64,000 nt of DNA from Ectopseudomonas toyotomiensis (GTDB lineage: Bacteria > Pseudomonadota > Gammaproteobacteria > Pseudomonadales > Pseudomonadaceae), in contig NZ_FOXK01000003.1 in the NCBI RefSeq assembly GCF_900115695.1, forward strand, positions 372,001 to 436,000, in the 5' to 3' direction. Positions 16,501 to 28,503 of the stretch are shown here, piece after piece (the stretch's first letter is position 1; every line of letters starts with the position of its first letter). The translations under genes were made by a program, and so were the position numbers. The notes under the pieces are model-generated. The model made no database searches, had not been told where the DNA came from, and worked only from the letters and a program-made list of their open reading frames with translations.

Positions 16501-16586
16501 GTAGGAGCCGCGCCTCGCGGCGAATGGCGGGGCGACGATAATACAGGGGCATACGCAAAAGCTTCGCCCTGGGGCGGGGCTCCTAC
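16501..16586. repeat. REP pair (GTAGGAGC type)
   Basis: Two inverted REP units: GTAGGAGCCGCGCCTCGCGG at the left (16501-16520, extending to the GCGAAT end) and GGGGCGGGGCTCCTAC at the right, ending at 16586. The spacer carries ATACGCAAAAGCTTCGCC, close to the spacer of the pairs around the RAYT gene at 35.8-36.2 kb. Confidence 0.85.
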
Positions 16587-16708
16587 GATCCGTACTCTGT
16601 TCCTGCTTTTGCCAGGCGAATGCCGCAGTATCGTCTACCCTATGGGCTCTACAGCGCGTATGATGCGCGCCCTTCGATCATCAACTACTACACCGGGAGG
16701 TGCCCAAG

Positions 16709-17866
16709 ATGACTGAGCACGAACAACCGCGTCCTGCAGGCGAGAAACTGCAGAAAGTCCTGGCCCGCCTCGGGCTGGCCTCGCGCCGCGAGATCGAGAC
16801 CTGGATCGCCGAAGGTCGGGTCAAGGTCAACGGCGCTGCGGCGACCCTGGGCCAGCGCGTCGATGCCAACGATGCCATCGCTCTTGATGGCCGCTTGCTC
16901 AAGCGCGAAGAAATCACCGGTTCGGTTCGCCGCGTGCTGATCTACAACAAGCCGGACGGCGAGATCTGCACCCGTGACGACCCGGAAGGTCGCCCCACCG
17001 TATTCGATCGCCTGCCGCGTCCGAAAGAGGGCCGCTGGATCAATATCGGTCGCCTCGATATCAACACCACCGGCCTGTTGCTGTTCACCACTGACGGTGA
17101 GCTGGCCAACCGCCTGATGCACCCGTCCTATCAGATGGACCGCGAATACGCGGTGCGTGTGCGTGGTGAAGTCACCGAGGAAATGCTGGAGAACCTCAAG
17201 AATGGCGTGATGCTCGAGGATGGTCCGGCCAAGTTCACCGACATCAAGGAAGCGCCCGGCGGCGAAGGCTTCAACCACTGGTATCACTGCGTGGTGATGG
17301 AAGGGCGTAACCGCGAAGTGCGTCGCCTGTGGGAGTCCCAGGGCCTGGTGGTCAGCCGCCTGAAGCGCGTGCGCTTCGGCCCGGTGTTCCTCACTTCCGA
17401 GTTGACCATGGGCCGCTGGCGCGAAATGGACCAGCGTGAAGTGGACATTCTCAGCGCCGAAGTCGGCCTGACCCCGCAGGCGCTGCCAGCGATGAAGGAA
17501 AAGACCCGCGAGAAGCTCGACCGCCTGCAGCGCAAGTCGGCCAAGCCGGTCGAGGTGCGTGGCAAGCGTGTGCTGCGTCCGGCCAAGGATGAGACAGGTG
17601 CCGAAAATGCCCGCCCGAGCCGTGCGCCGCGCCGTGAGGATGGCGAGCAGCGCGCGCCGCGTGGCCCGCGAAAAGACAGTGGTGAACGTCGTGAAAATGG
17701 TCGCGGCACGCCGGTAGCGGAGCGCCCGAGCGATGTGAAGAAGCGTCAGCCGCGCCCGGCCGTCGAGTTATCCGAGCGTCCGGCACGCAAGCCACGCCCG
17801 GCAACACCCGGCAAGCGTCCGCCCGCCGGCGATGGTCAGCGCCCCGGTTTCGGCCGCAAGCGCTGA
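16709..17866 (+). CDS. rluB: 23S rRNA pseudouridine synthase RluB
   Basis: Makes a pseudouridine in helix 89 of 23S rRNA (U2605 in E. coli). An S4 RNA-binding domain covers about residues 10-58 (LGLASRREIETWIAEGRVKV). The RsuA-type catalytic domain has the catalytic Asp in GRLDINTTGLLLF and the later EGRNREVRRLWE. The 385-residue protein ends in a basic tail of over 100 residues rich in Arg, Pro and Lys, common in Pseudomonas RluB and likely disordered and RNA-binding. Start ATG 16709 has GGGAGG eight bases upstream. An intrinsic terminator follows. Confidence 0.94.
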   Translation: MTEHEQPRPAGEKLQKVLARLGLASRREIETWIAEGRVKVNGAAATLGQRVDANDAIALDGRLLKREEITGSVRRVLIYNKPDGEICTRDDPEGRPTVFDRLPRPKEGRWINIGRLDINTTGLLLFTTDGELANRLMHPSYQMDREYAVRVRGEVTEEMLENLKNGVMLEDGPAKFTDIKEAPGGEGFNHWYHCVVMEGRNREVRRLWESQGLVVSRLKRVRFGPVFLTSELTMGRWREMDQREVDILSAEVGLTPQALPAMKEKTREKLDRLQRKSAKPVEVRGKRVLRPAKDETGAENARPSRAPRREDGEQRAPRGPRKDSGERRENGRGTPVAERPSDVKKRQPRPAVELSERPARKPRPATPGKRPPAGDGQRPGFGRKR

Positions 17867-17872
17867 TAATTG

Positions 17873-17899
17873 AAAAGGGACTCCGCGGAGTCCCTTTTT
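17873..17899. terminator. Intrinsic terminator after rluB
   Basis: A near-perfect hairpin, AAAAGGGACTCCG meeting CGGAGTCCCTTTTT, with A and T tracts on both sides. It ends rluB and could also stop transcription arriving from the diguanylate cyclase on the other strand. Confidence 0.9.
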
Positions 17900-17945
17900 C
17901 ATTCTGTGTCCCGAATTCAGCCTAAACCATTGCCTTCAGAGCATT

Positions 17946-17966
17946 CCCGGATTTCATCCGGGCTAC
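17946..17966. repeat. Degenerate GTAGCCCGGATG-type palindrome
   Basis: CCCGGATTTCATCCGGGCTAC is a half-copy of the inverted repeat at 7331-7382, here between rluB and the diguanylate cyclase stop. Confidence 0.5.
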
Positions 17967-17979
17967 GCAGAGCGGCCTC

Positions 17980-18906
17980 TCAGCCGGCCATGGACAGGCG
18001 GTTACGGCCTTCGCGTTTGGCCACATAGAGTGCGTTATCGGCGCGGCGCAGCAGGCTTTCGGCAGACTCGCCCGGCAGCAGGCTGGAGCAGCCCAGGCTG
18101 ATGGACACGTCGATGGCGCGGCCGGCATCCAGGCATTGCAGTTCCATCACCGCAAAGCGCAGGCGCTCGCCTACCAGCGCAGCGCCCTCACGGTTGGTGC
18201 CGGAGAGAATCACCAGAAACTCCTCGCCACCGTAGCGAAAGACCATATCGATATTGCGCAACTGGTTCTTCAGGGTCTGGGCGACCGCTTTCAGCACTTC
18301 GTCGCCAAGCGTGTGGCCATGGTTGTCGTTGATGCTCTTGAAGTGGTCGATATCGAGCATCAGCAGTGACAGCGGTTGCAGGTTGCGGCGGGCCAGATCC
18401 ACCTCGCGCTGCAGCACCTGGTCCATGGCGATGCGGTTGCCGGTGTCGGTCAGCGGGTCGCGCAGCGCACTTTGCAGCGCGGTGCGGTAGAGCAGGGCGT
18501 TGCGCAGCGGGAATAGCAGGCTGGCCAGCAGCGACTCCAGCTGGATTAGCTCGTCTTCGGCAAAGCGCTGTTTACGACGGAAAATCAGTTCGCCCAGGTA
18601 TTCCCCCTCATGGCTCAGGCGATAGCCGGCCGAGTGCGGGGCGCGCTCGCCCAGCTCGAGGCGCAGGTCATGCGACGGATGCTGAAAAGCCAGCGCATCG
18701 AGCGCCACCAGGCGCTGCACTTCGCGAAAGAACAACGTGAGGATTCGTTCCACGTCCAGGCTGGTCTGCAGTTGCAGGCTGAGTTGGTGGCGCAGCTCTA
18801 TCAGGTTCGCGGGTTTGAGCGGCAGATTACGACTGCCGGTAAAGCCGAGACGCTGCAGCTTGGCGGCATCGAAATCGATGGTGTTGGATTGGCTGGGGGG
18901 AACCAT
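17980..18906 (-). CDS. GGDEF-domain diguanylate cyclase
   Basis: Likely makes c-di-GMP from two GTP. The 308-residue protein has an N-terminal sensor-like region without clear membrane helices, probably GAF-like (about residues 30-140), and a C-terminal GGDEF domain. The active-site motif is FRYGGEEF. An inhibitory I-site RxxD (RNID) sits exactly five residues before GGEEF, so product feedback is predicted. LLMLDIDHFKSINDNHGH supplies metal and guanine contacts. It is monocistronic and transcribed towards rluB. Confidence 0.93.
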   Translation of the reverse strand: MVPPSQSNTIDFDAAKLQRLGFTGSRNLPLKPANLIELRHQLSLQLQTSLDVERILTLFFREVQRLVALDALAFQHPSHDLRLELGERAPHSAGYRLSHEGEYLGELIFRRKQRFAEDELIQLESLLASLLFPLRNALLYRTALQSALRDPLTDTGNRIAMDQVLQREVDLARRNLQPLSLLMLDIDHFKSINDNHGHTLGDEVLKAVAQTLKNQLRNIDMVFRYGGEEFLVILSGTNREGAALVGERLRFAVMELQCLDAGRAIDVSISLGCSSLLPGESAESLLRRADNALYVAKREGRNRLSMAG

Positions 18907-19148
18907 GGAGCTGAACCTCTGGCGCTGATGGTGCGACGAGAGGGTTAGAGCGAATTTCGTGCCAGGTGGTTCAGGTGAGCTTAAAGTCTTGTGAAGTCAG
19001 TCACTTAGGTGTTTTTAAAAGCACTGATCGGCAAGGGGTTGCCGGTTGCCTGGCGGCGATGCTGGCAATGTGCTGCCGCTTGGCAAGGGCGGCGGCGGAT
19101 TTTTGTCGTGCCATGGCTCGCTGACTGGCAGCGGGCCATGGCCGGTAA
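18907..19148. other. Intergenic stretch without recognised features
   Basis: This 242-base gap lies between the convergent-side end of the SDR gene and the start of the diguanylate cyclase. It should contain the cyclase promoter. I see no convincing gene, repeat or hairpin. Confidence 0.5.
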
Positions 19149-19889
19149 TCACTGGGCGTCGAACGCCTGGCCGTTGATGCCCTTGCTGTCCGGGCCCATC
19201 AGGTAGAGGTAGAGCGGCATGATCTCTTCCGGCAGTGGGCGGGTCGCCGGGTTTTCCCCCGGATAGGCCTGGGCGCGCATGGCGGTGCGGGTGGCGCCCG
19301 GGTTGATGCTGTTGGCACGCACGTTGGCGATGCCGTCCAGCTCATCAGCCATGACCTGCATCAGGCCCTCGGTGGCGAATTTCGATACCGCGTAGGCGCC
19401 CCAGTAGGCGCGGCCCTTGCGACCGACGCTGCTGGAGGTGAAGGCCACGGAGGCGTCTTCCGACAGTTTGAGCAGCGGCAGCAGGGTGCTGCTGAGCATG
19501 AACATGGCGTTGACGTTCACGTGCATCACGCGCATGAAGTTGTCACCGGACAGTTGTTCCAGTGGCGTGCGCGGGCCGAGGATCGAGGCATTGTGCAGCA
19601 GGCCATCGAGGCGGCCGAATTCGTTCTCGATCATCACCGCCAGTTCGTCGTACTGGTGCGGCAGGGCGGTTTCCAGATTGAAGGGGATCACCACCGGTTG
19701 CGGGTGGCCGGCCGCCTCGATCTCGTCATAAACCTGGCTCAGGTTGGCCTCGGTCTTGCCCAGCAGCAGCACCGTCGCGCCATGGGCGGCGAAGCTCTTG
19801 GCGGCGGCCGCGCCAATACCGCGGCCGGCACCGGTGATCAGGATGACGCGATCCTTGAGCAGGTCTGGGCGGGCGGTGTAGTCGAACAT
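19149..19889 (-). CDS. Short-chain dehydrogenase/reductase (YciK-like)
   Basis: A 246-residue classical SDR. The cofactor motif is TGAGRGIGAAAAKSF, the structural NAS motif follows in LLHNASILG, and the active site is Ser in FTSSSVGRKG and YAVSK. It resembles E. coli YciK, whose substrate is unknown. Start ATG 19889 (MFDYTARPDLL) has GAAGGA upstream; an ATG eight codons earlier lacks one. It lies downstream of mupP-ubiG on the same strand, separated by a short repeat-bearing gap. Confidence 0.92.
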   Translation of the reverse strand: MFDYTARPDLLKDRVILITGAGRGIGAAAAKSFAAHGATVLLLGKTEANLSQVYDEIEAAGHPQPVVIPFNLETALPHQYDELAVMIENEFGRLDGLLHNASILGPRTPLEQLSGDNFMRVMHVNVNAMFMLSSTLLPLLKLSEDASVAFTSSSVGRKGRAYWGAYAVSKFATEGLMQVMADELDGIANVRANSINPGATRTAMRAQAYPGENPATRPLPEEIMPLYLYLMGPDSKGINGQAFDAQ

Positions 19890-19918
19890 GTTCAGGGTCC
19901 TTCGGGGGAGCATTGATT

Positions 19919-19968
19919 GGTAGGGTGGGCTAGGCCCGCCAAATGGCAGAGTGGCGGGTTCACCCGCC
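19919..19968. repeat. GTAGGGTGGGC-type repeat with hairpin
   Basis: GGTAGGGTGGGCTAGGCCCGCC followed by GGCGGGTTCACCCGCC, which forms a 6-bp GC stem, fills most of the gap between mupP and the SDR gene. The GTAGGGTGGGC motif resembles intergenic repeats widespread in pseudomonads. Confidence 0.5.
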
Positions 19969-19976
19969 TTGCGCGA

Positions 19977-20648
19977 TCAGCAAGTGCACAGGGCGCGATC
20001 GAGCATCGCACGCAGTTCCTGGGGGTGGTCCACGACCACGTCGGCGCCCCAGTTGCGTGGGTTGTCCTCGGGGTGGATATAGCCATAGGTCACCGCTGCC
20101 GTGCGGCAGCCGGCGGCGCGGCCGGATTCGATGTCGCGCGCGTCGTCGCCGATGAACAGCACTTCCTCGGGTTTGACGCCCATCTGCCGGCAGGCGAGCA
20201 GCAGCATGTCCGGCGCGGGTTTGCTTTGCTCGACATGGTCAGGGCAGACCAGCACTGCCGAGCGCTCGGCCAGATTCAGACCCTGCATGATCGGCTGGGC
20301 GTAACGCACCGGTTTGTTGGTCGCGACGCCCCACAACAGGCGCGCCTCTTCGATGTCGTCGAGCAGGGCTTCGATGCCATCGAACGGGCGGGTGAGGACT
20401 GCGCAGTGTTCCTGGTAGCGCTCCAGGAACTCCTGGCGCAGGGCTTCGAATGCGGCCGAGTCGGGGTCTTCATCGAAAGCGCAGGCGACCATGGCGCGAG
20501 CGCCGCCGGATACCTGGTCACGTATGGCCTTGTCTGCCAATGGCGGCAGGCCGCGAGTGGCGCGCATGGCCTGGGTGATGGCGATGAAGTCCGGCGCCGA
20601 GTCGAGCAGGGTGCCGTCCATGTCGAACAGTACAGCGCGCAAACGCAT
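19977..20648 (-). CDS. mupP: N-acetylmuramic acid 6-phosphate phosphatase MupP
   Basis: A 223-residue HAD phosphatase. Motif I is [17 protein letters not shown] is motif II-like; [10 protein letters not shown] and [11 protein letters not shown] give motifs III and IV. In Pseudomonas, MupP dephosphorylates MurNAc-6-P in the AmgK-MurU peptidoglycan recycling route that bypasses de novo UDP-MurNAc synthesis and confers intrinsic fosfomycin resistance. It is also annotated as phosphoglycolate phosphatase by similarity. Its start overlaps the ubiG stop, the conserved Pseudomonas arrangement that supports the MupP call. Confidence 0.9.
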   Translation of the reverse strand: MRLRAVLFDMDGTLLDSAPDFIAITQAMRATRGLPPLADKAIRDQVSGGARAMVACAFDEDPDSAAFEALRQEFLERYQEHCAVLTRPFDGIEALLDDIEEARLLWGVATNKPVRYAQPIMQGLNLAERSAVLVCPDHVEQSKPAPDMLLLACRQMGVKPEEVLFIGDDARDIESGRAAGCRTAAVTYGYIHPEDNPRNWGADVVVDHPQELRAMLDRALCTC

Positions 20649-21346
20649 CAGTCTTTCCTCAGCGTCTGGATCATGTAGTTGACGTCGACATCCGCCTCCA
20701 GCTTGTAGTGCTTGGTCAGCGGGTTGTAGGTCAGGCCGATGATGTCCTTGACCTCCAGCCCGGCCGCGCGGCTCCAGGCGCCGAGCTCGGACGGACGGAT
20801 GAATTTCTTGAAATCGTGGGTGCCACGCGGCAGCAGGCGCAGGATGTACTCGGCGCCGATCACGGCGAACAGGTACGCCTTGGGGTTGCGGTTGATGGTG
20901 GAGAAGAATACCTGGCCGCCCGGTTTGACCAGCCTGTGGCAGGCGCGGATGACCGAGGAGGGATCGGGTACGTGCTCGAGCATTTCCAGGCAGGTGACGA
21001 CGTCGAACTGCTCCGGCATTTCTTCTGCCAGTGCTTCGGCGGTGATCTGTCGGTAGTCGACTTCGACGCCGGACTCCAGCTGGTGCAGCTGGGCGACTGA
21101 CAGCGGTGCTTCGCCCATGTCGATGCCCATCACCGTTGCGCCGCGCTGGGCCATGGCTTCACTGAGGATGCCGCCGCCACAGCCGACGTCCAGTACGCGT
21201 TTGCCGGCCAGGCCGACGCGCTCGTCGATCCAGTTGACACGCAGCGGGTTGATATCGTGCAGAGGTTTGAACTCGCTTTCGCGGTCCCACCAGCGATGTG
21301 CCAGGGCCTCGAATTTGGCGATTTCGGCGCGGTCGACGTTGCTCAT
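20648..21346 (-). CDS. ubiG: Ubiquinone biosynthesis O-methyltransferase UbiG
   Basis: SAM-dependent methyltransferase for both O-methylations in ubiquinone synthesis. Of 232 residues, the N-terminal [14 protein letters not shown] block is family-specific, the SAM motif is [16 protein letters not shown], and [11 protein letters not shown] is the post-motif. Start ATG 21346 (MSNVDRAE). The TGA stop shares bases with the mupP ATG (20648-20650), so mupP is coupled to it. Confidence 0.95.
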   Translation of the reverse strand: MSNVDRAEIAKFEALAHRWWDRESEFKPLHDINPLRVNWIDERVGLAGKRVLDVGCGGGILSEAMAQRGATVMGIDMGEAPLSVAQLHQLESGVEVDYRQITAEALAEEMPEQFDVVTCLEMLEHVPDPSSVIRACHRLVKPGGQVFFSTINRNPKAYLFAVIGAEYILRLLPRGTHDFKKFIRPSELGAWSRAAGLEVKDIIGLTYNPLTKHYKLEADVDVNYMIQTLRKD

Positions 21347-21520
21347 AAGCATCTCTATTCAAAGCATGGAAAGCGTATCGCCGCTATGTTGCCAGTTTAA
21401 GAACGGGCGTGGGGCGGCGCGGATTCGTTCAATGTATGTCAGTTTGTCGCAGTGGTTTGGGAATGTTGTCGCGCCCAAGGTTTATCGGCTGCTCATTTAT
21501 TTCGTTCATGCGTGGCCTGC

Positions 21521-21629
21521 CCTCTCTCCCATTTATGGGGGAGGGTTGGGGAGAGGGTCAGGCGAGTAGCTCGGTGTTACCTGGCAGACCTCTCCTCCGG
21601 CCCCTCTCCCTCAAGCGGGAGAGGGGAGG
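21521..21629. repeat. CCCTCTCCC/GGGAGAGGG inverted repeats
   Basis: Two inverted pairs built from CTCTCCC and GGGAGAG (21521-21557 and 21600-21629) lie between ubiG and mtaD. This type of purine/pyrimidine-rich palindrome is scattered between genes in many proteobacteria. The rest of the 21347-21639 gap holds no recognised gene. Confidence 0.6.
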
Positions 21630-21639
21630 ATAAGCAGTG

Positions 21640-22959
21640 TTACTTGCTGGCAATCCTGGCTCCCCATTCCCTGGCCTTGGCAATCAGCTCGCTTTCGTCC
21701 ATGCGCGTCAGGCGGCCGTCATCCAGCAGTTGCTTGCCGCCAACCCACAAATGCTTCACGCAGTCGCGGCCGCTGGCATAGATCAGCTGCGATACCGGGT
21801 CGTAGATCGGTTGCTGGGCCAGGCCGGAAAGATCGAAGGCGACCACATCGGCCAGCTTGCCCAGTTCCAGCGAGCCGGTCTGTGTTCCCAGTCCCAGTGC
21901 GCGGGCGCCGTTCAAGGTGGCCATGCGCAACGCGCTGTGAGCGTTCAGGGCAGTGGCGGAGCCGGCCACGGCCTTGGCCAGCAGGGCGGCGGTGCGGGTT
22001 TCGCCAAGCAGGTCGAGATCGTTGTTGCTGGCGGCGCCATCGGTGCCGATGGCGACATTGACGCCGGCCTGCCACAAGCGTTCGACCGGGCAGAAGCCGC
22101 TGGCCAGTTTGAGGTTGGACTCGGGGCAATGCACGATACTGCAGTTGTACTCCACCAGCAGCGCCAGGTCCTCGTCATCGATCTGCGTCATGTGTACCGC
22201 CTGGAAGCGCGGGCCGAGCAGGCCGAGGCGAGCCAGGCGCGCCAGTGGGCGTTCGCCGTGCTTGGCCATGGCTTCGGCCACTTCCTGCGCGGTTTCGTGC
22301 ACATGCATATGAATGCCGGCATCCAGCTCGTCAGCCAGTACGCGAATCTGTTCCAGCTTGTCGTCGCTGACCGTGTAAGGCGCGTGGGGGCCGAAAGCGA
22401 TGCGAATACGCGGGTGTTGCTTGAGGTCGTCGAACAGCTGCAGGCCCGTACGCAGCGCTTCGGCAGCGTTGAGTGCGCCGGGTACCGGGAAGTCCAGGAC
22501 AGGGACGGTGATCTGCGCACGCACGCCGGCGTTGTGCACGCGTTCGGCGGCGGTCTGCGGGTAGAAGTACATGTCGGAGAAGCAGCTGATGCCGCCCTTG
22601 ATCTGTTCGGCGATGGCCAGATCGGTGCCATCGCGGACGAAATCCTCGTCGACCCACTTACCCTCGGCGGGCCAGATATGTTCGTGCAGCCAGGTCATCA
22701 GTGGCAGGTCGTCGGCGATGCCGCGCAAAAGCGTCATTGCGGCGTGGCCGTGGGCGTTGATCAGCCCGGGGGCGAGCAGGCAATGCGGCAGCTCGCGCAC
22801 CTCGGTTGCCGTGTAGCGCAGGGCTTCGCTGCGCGGCGCGATCAGTGCGATGCGTCCGTCGCGGATGCCTAGGCCATGGTCGCGTAGCACCACCCCGGCC
22901 GGCTCAACGGGCACCAGCCAGGTGGGCAGGAGCAGCAGGTCGAGAGGGGCTTCGGGCAT
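21640..22959 (-). CDS. mtaD: 5'-methylthioadenosine/S-adenosylhomocysteine deaminase
   Basis: A 439-residue amidohydrolase of the TRZ/ATZ family. Metal ligands appear in [15 protein letters not shown], in [10 protein letters not shown], in [11 protein letters not shown] and in [19 protein letters not shown]. aeruginosa MtaD deaminates methylthioadenosine to methylthioinosine, the first step of its unusual methionine-salvage route. It is divergent from mtnA, which acts later in the same pathway, so the shared 160-bp gap probably holds both promoters. Confidence 0.92.
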   Translation of the reverse strand: MPEAPLDLLLLPTWLVPVEPAGVVLRDHGLGIRDGRIALIAPRSEALRYTATEVRELPHCLLAPGLINAHGHAAMTLLRGIADDLPLMTWLHEHIWPAEGKWVDEDFVRDGTDLAIAEQIKGGISCFSDMYFYPQTAAERVHNAGVRAQITVPVLDFPVPGALNAAEALRTGLQLFDDLKQHPRIRIAFGPHAPYTVSDDKLEQIRVLADELDAGIHMHVHETAQEVAEAMAKHGERPLARLARLGLLGPRFQAVHMTQIDDEDLALLVEYNCSIVHCPESNLKLASGFCPVERLWQAGVNVAIGTDGAASNNDLDLLGETRTAALLAKAVAGSATALNAHSALRMATLNGARALGLGTQTGSLELGKLADVVAFDLSGLAQQPIYDPVSQLIYASGRDCVKHLWVGGKQLLDDGRLTRMDESELIAKAREWGARIASK

Positions 22960-23119
22960 GGGGGATTGTCCGTCTGGCTTGATCGGTGCAAGGAAGATCG
23001 CCAGTGTATAGATGAACGCACCTGGCTTGAAGTCGTGAGGGCGTGCTGGATTGTTCGGCTGGTCTTGGTCGGTCTGCGTATAATCCGCGATTTTTTGGCG
23101 GTGACAGATGGAGTGCGCG

Positions 23120-24196
23120 ATGCGCGAGCAATTGCTGGCGGTGGAGAAGGTTCAGGCAATCGAGTGGCGCGATGGTGCGTTGTACCTGCTCGACCAGCGC
23201 CTGCTGCCGCATCGGCAGACCTGGTTGCGCTTCGATTCTGCCGCCGAGGTGGCTGACGCGATTCGCGACATGGTGGTGCGTGGTGCGCCGGCTATCGGCA
23301 TCGCTGCTGCCTATGGCCTGGTGCTGGGCGTCCGGGCTCGGCTGCAGGCAGGTGGTGACTGGCGCGAGGCGCTGGAGGCGGACTTTGCCAGTCTCGAGCG
23401 CTCGCGTCCTACCGCGGTAAACCTGTTCTGGGCCCTGCAGCGCATGCGTGAGCGCCTGGCGCGACTCAAGGATGGCGACGATATCCTGGCTCTGCTGGAG
23501 GCCGAGGCGGTGGGGATTCATCTCAGCGACCGTGAGGCCAACCTGACCATGGCGCAACTGGGCATGGAGCTGATTCGCAAGCATCAGGGCAACCCGCAGG
23601 TGCTGCTGACTCACTGCAATGCCGGTGCGCTGGCGACCGGCGGCTTTGGCACGGCGCTCGGGGTGATTCGCGCGGCGTACCTGGAGGGTCTGGTCGAGCA
23701 GGTCTATGTCGATGAAACCCGTCCCTGGCTGCAGGGCGCGCGGCTGACTGCCTGGGAATTGGCTGGCGACGGCGTGCCGGTCAGCCTCAATGCCGATGCG
23801 GCTGCTGCTCACCTGATGAAAACCAAGGGCATTACCTGGGTCATAGTCGGGGCTGACCGCATCACCGCCAATGGTGATGTGGCGAACAAGATCGGCACCT
23901 ATCAGTTGGCAGTCAACGCCATGCATCACGGCGTGCGCCTCATGGTGGTGGCGCCCAGTTCGACCATCGACATGAGTCTGGAAAGCGGCGAAGACATCGT
24001 GCTCGAAGAGCGTGATGGTCGTGAGCTGCTGGAGGTGGCGGGGCATCGCGTCGTGGCGGATGTGCACGCCGTCAATCCGGTGTTCGATGTGACGCCGGCT
24101 GATTTGGTCGACTACATCGTGACCGAGAAAGGCGTGATCGAGCGCCCCGACAGTGCCAAGCTGGCGCAGCTGATGTGTCGCAAGCGCCTGCACTGA
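23120..24196 (+). CDS. mtnA: Methylthioribose-1-phosphate isomerase
   Basis: Converts 5-methylthioribose-1-phosphate to 5-methylthioribulose-1-phosphate in methionine salvage. The 358-residue protein shows [13 protein letters not shown], the catalytic-Cys block [15 protein letters not shown], and the Asp-containing [22 protein letters not shown] 23120 ([10 protein letters not shown]) matches family starts and has GGAG seven bases upstream. A TATAAT hexamer at 23079-23084 is a likely -10 element. Confidence 0.95.
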   Translation: MREQLLAVEKVQAIEWRDGALYLLDQRLLPHRQTWLRFDSAAEVADAIRDMVVRGAPAIGIAAAYGLVLGVRARLQAGGDWREALEADFASLERSRPTAVNLFWALQRMRERLARLKDGDDILALLEAEAVGIHLSDREANLTMAQLGMELIRKHQGNPQVLLTHCNAGALATGGFGTALGVIRAAYLEGLVEQVYVDETRPWLQGARLTAWELAGDGVPVSLNADAAAAHLMKTKGITWVIVGADRITANGDVANKIGTYQLAVNAMHHGVRLMVVAPSSTIDMSLESGEDIVLEERDGRELLEVAGHRVVADVHAVNPVFDVTPADLVDYIVTEKGVIERPDSAKLAQLMCRKRLH

Positions 24197-24539
24197 GCTG
24201 ATCGAGCACGGCTTACTTTCTGTAGGAGCCCCGCCCTGGGGCGACGCCTTTGCGTTCACTGGCCGTGCGGCAGCTGCTGCAGGTTGGTGGTTTCGCGTCT
24301 TTTCGTCTCGTTTGCTCCGCTTCTTAGTGAGGGTGCTCGGGGTAGGTGTGTAGCGCGCTTTGTGGTAATCTCCGGCAGTTTTCAAGGGGGCTGACTACAG
24401 CCACATTCACTGCATCGAATCGTGACATAACTCGTTGATTTGTCGTGAGTCGCTGATGGCTTGAGGCTATCGCGACGAGCTCCATGGCGTTCAGGAAGAA
24501 TGACGCGGAGTTTCACCAGAAAAAGGAACCAGGCTTCTC
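24197..24539. other. gyrA upstream region with a single REP
   Basis: This 343-base gap separates mtnA and gyrA. A lone REP, GTAGGAGCCCCGCCCTGGGG, starts at 24222. The remainder must hold the gyrA promoter, which I cannot place with confidence. No gene is seen. Confidence 0.6.
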
Positions 24540-27308
<2,769 letters not shown>

Positions 27309-27321
27309 AGTCGGGCTCTGT

Positions 27322-27347
27322 GGGAGGGGCTTTAAAAGCCCCTCCCA
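27322..27347 (+). terminator. Hairpin after gyrA
   Basis: GGGAGGGGCTTT pairs with AAAGCCCCTCCC around a tiny loop, 14 bases after the gyrA stop and before serC. There is no T-tract, so it may stabilise the transcript or attenuate rather than fully terminate. The sequence also resembles a REP core. Confidence 0.55.
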
Positions 27348-27416
27348 TAGACACGGTGACAGTGTGGACATGCCATCGCCTGGTGGTGGCGTTCTGTGAA
27401 TCTGAGAGAGACAGAC

Positions 27417-28502
27417 GTGAGCAAGCGAGCTTTTAACTTCTGCGCCGGCCCGGCCGCGCTGCCGACCGCTGTACTGCAACGCGCCCAGGCCGAGATGCTC
27501 GACTGGCAAGGCAAGGGCCTCTCGGTGATGGAGATGAGCCATCGCAGCGACGAGTACGTGGCTATCGCCAGCCAGGCCGAGCAGGACCTGCGTGATCTGC
27601 TCGCTGTGCCCAACGACTACAAGGTGCTGTTCCTGCAGGGCGGTGCCAGCCAGCAGTTCGCCGAGATTCCGCTGAACCTGCTGCCGGAAGACGGCGTGGC
27701 CGACTACGTCGAAACCGGCATCTGGTCGAAGAAAGCCATCGAAGAGGCGCGTCGCTATGGCGCCATCAACGTGGCTGCCAGCGCCAAGGCGCACGACTAC
27801 TTCGCTATCCCCGGACAGAACGACTGGCAGCTTTCGAAAGACGCTGCCTATGTGCATTACTGCAGCAACGAGACCATCGGCGGCCTGCAGTTCGACTGGG
27901 TGCCGCAGGTCGGTGATACCCCGCTGGTCGCCGACATGTCTTCGGACATCCTCTCGCGCTCGCTGGACGTGTCGCAGTTCGGCCTGATCTACGCCGGCGC
28001 GCAGAAGAATATCGGCCCGAGCGGCCTGGTGGTGGTGATCGTCCGTGAAGACCTGCTCGGTCGCGCCCGTTCCAGCTGCCCGACCATGCTCGACTACAAG
28101 ATTTCCGCCGATAACGGCTCTATGTACAACACCCCGGCGACCTATTCCTGGTACCTCTCCGGCCTGGTCTTCCAGTGGCTGAAGGAGCAGGGCGGCGTCG
28201 AGGCCATGGAGCGCATCAACCGCGCCAAGAAGGACCTGCTGTACAAGGCCATCGACGACAGCGATTTCTACAGCAACCCCATCGCCCACAACGCGCGTTC
28301 CTGGATGAACGTACCGTTCCGTCTGGCTGACGAGAAGCTGGACAAGGCCTTCCTCGCCGGCGCTGATGAGCGCGGCCTGCTCAACTTGAAAGGGCATCGC
28401 TCGGTCGGTGGCATGCGTGCCTCCATCTACAACGCCGTTGGCATGGATGCGGTCGAGGCGCTGGTGGCCTATATGGCCGAGTTCGAGAAGGAGCGCGCCT
28501 GA
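27417..28502 (+). CDS. serC: Phosphoserine aminotransferase
   Basis: PLP enzyme of serine synthesis that also acts in pyridoxine synthesis. The 361-residue protein opens VSKRAFNFCAGPAALP, the canonical SerC start, read from GTG 27417. The PLP Lys lies in LIYAGAQKNIGPSG, with SDILSR just before. The gene lies between gyrA and pheA as in other pseudomonads. Confidence 0.96.
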   Translation: MSKRAFNFCAGPAALPTAVLQRAQAEMLDWQGKGLSVMEMSHRSDEYVAIASQAEQDLRDLLAVPNDYKVLFLQGGASQQFAEIPLNLLPEDGVADYVETGIWSKKAIEEARRYGAINVAASAKAHDYFAIPGQNDWQLSKDAAYVHYCSNETIGGLQFDWVPQVGDTPLVADMSSDILSRSLDVSQFGLIYAGAQKNIGPSGLVVVIVREDLLGRARSSCPTMLDYKISADNGSMYNTPATYSWYLSGLVFQWLKEQGGVEAMERINRAKKDLLYKAIDDSDFYSNPIAHNARSWMNVPFRLADEKLDKAFLAGADERGLLNLKGHRSVGGMRASIYNAVGMDAVEALVAYMAEFEKERA

Positions 28503-28503
28503 T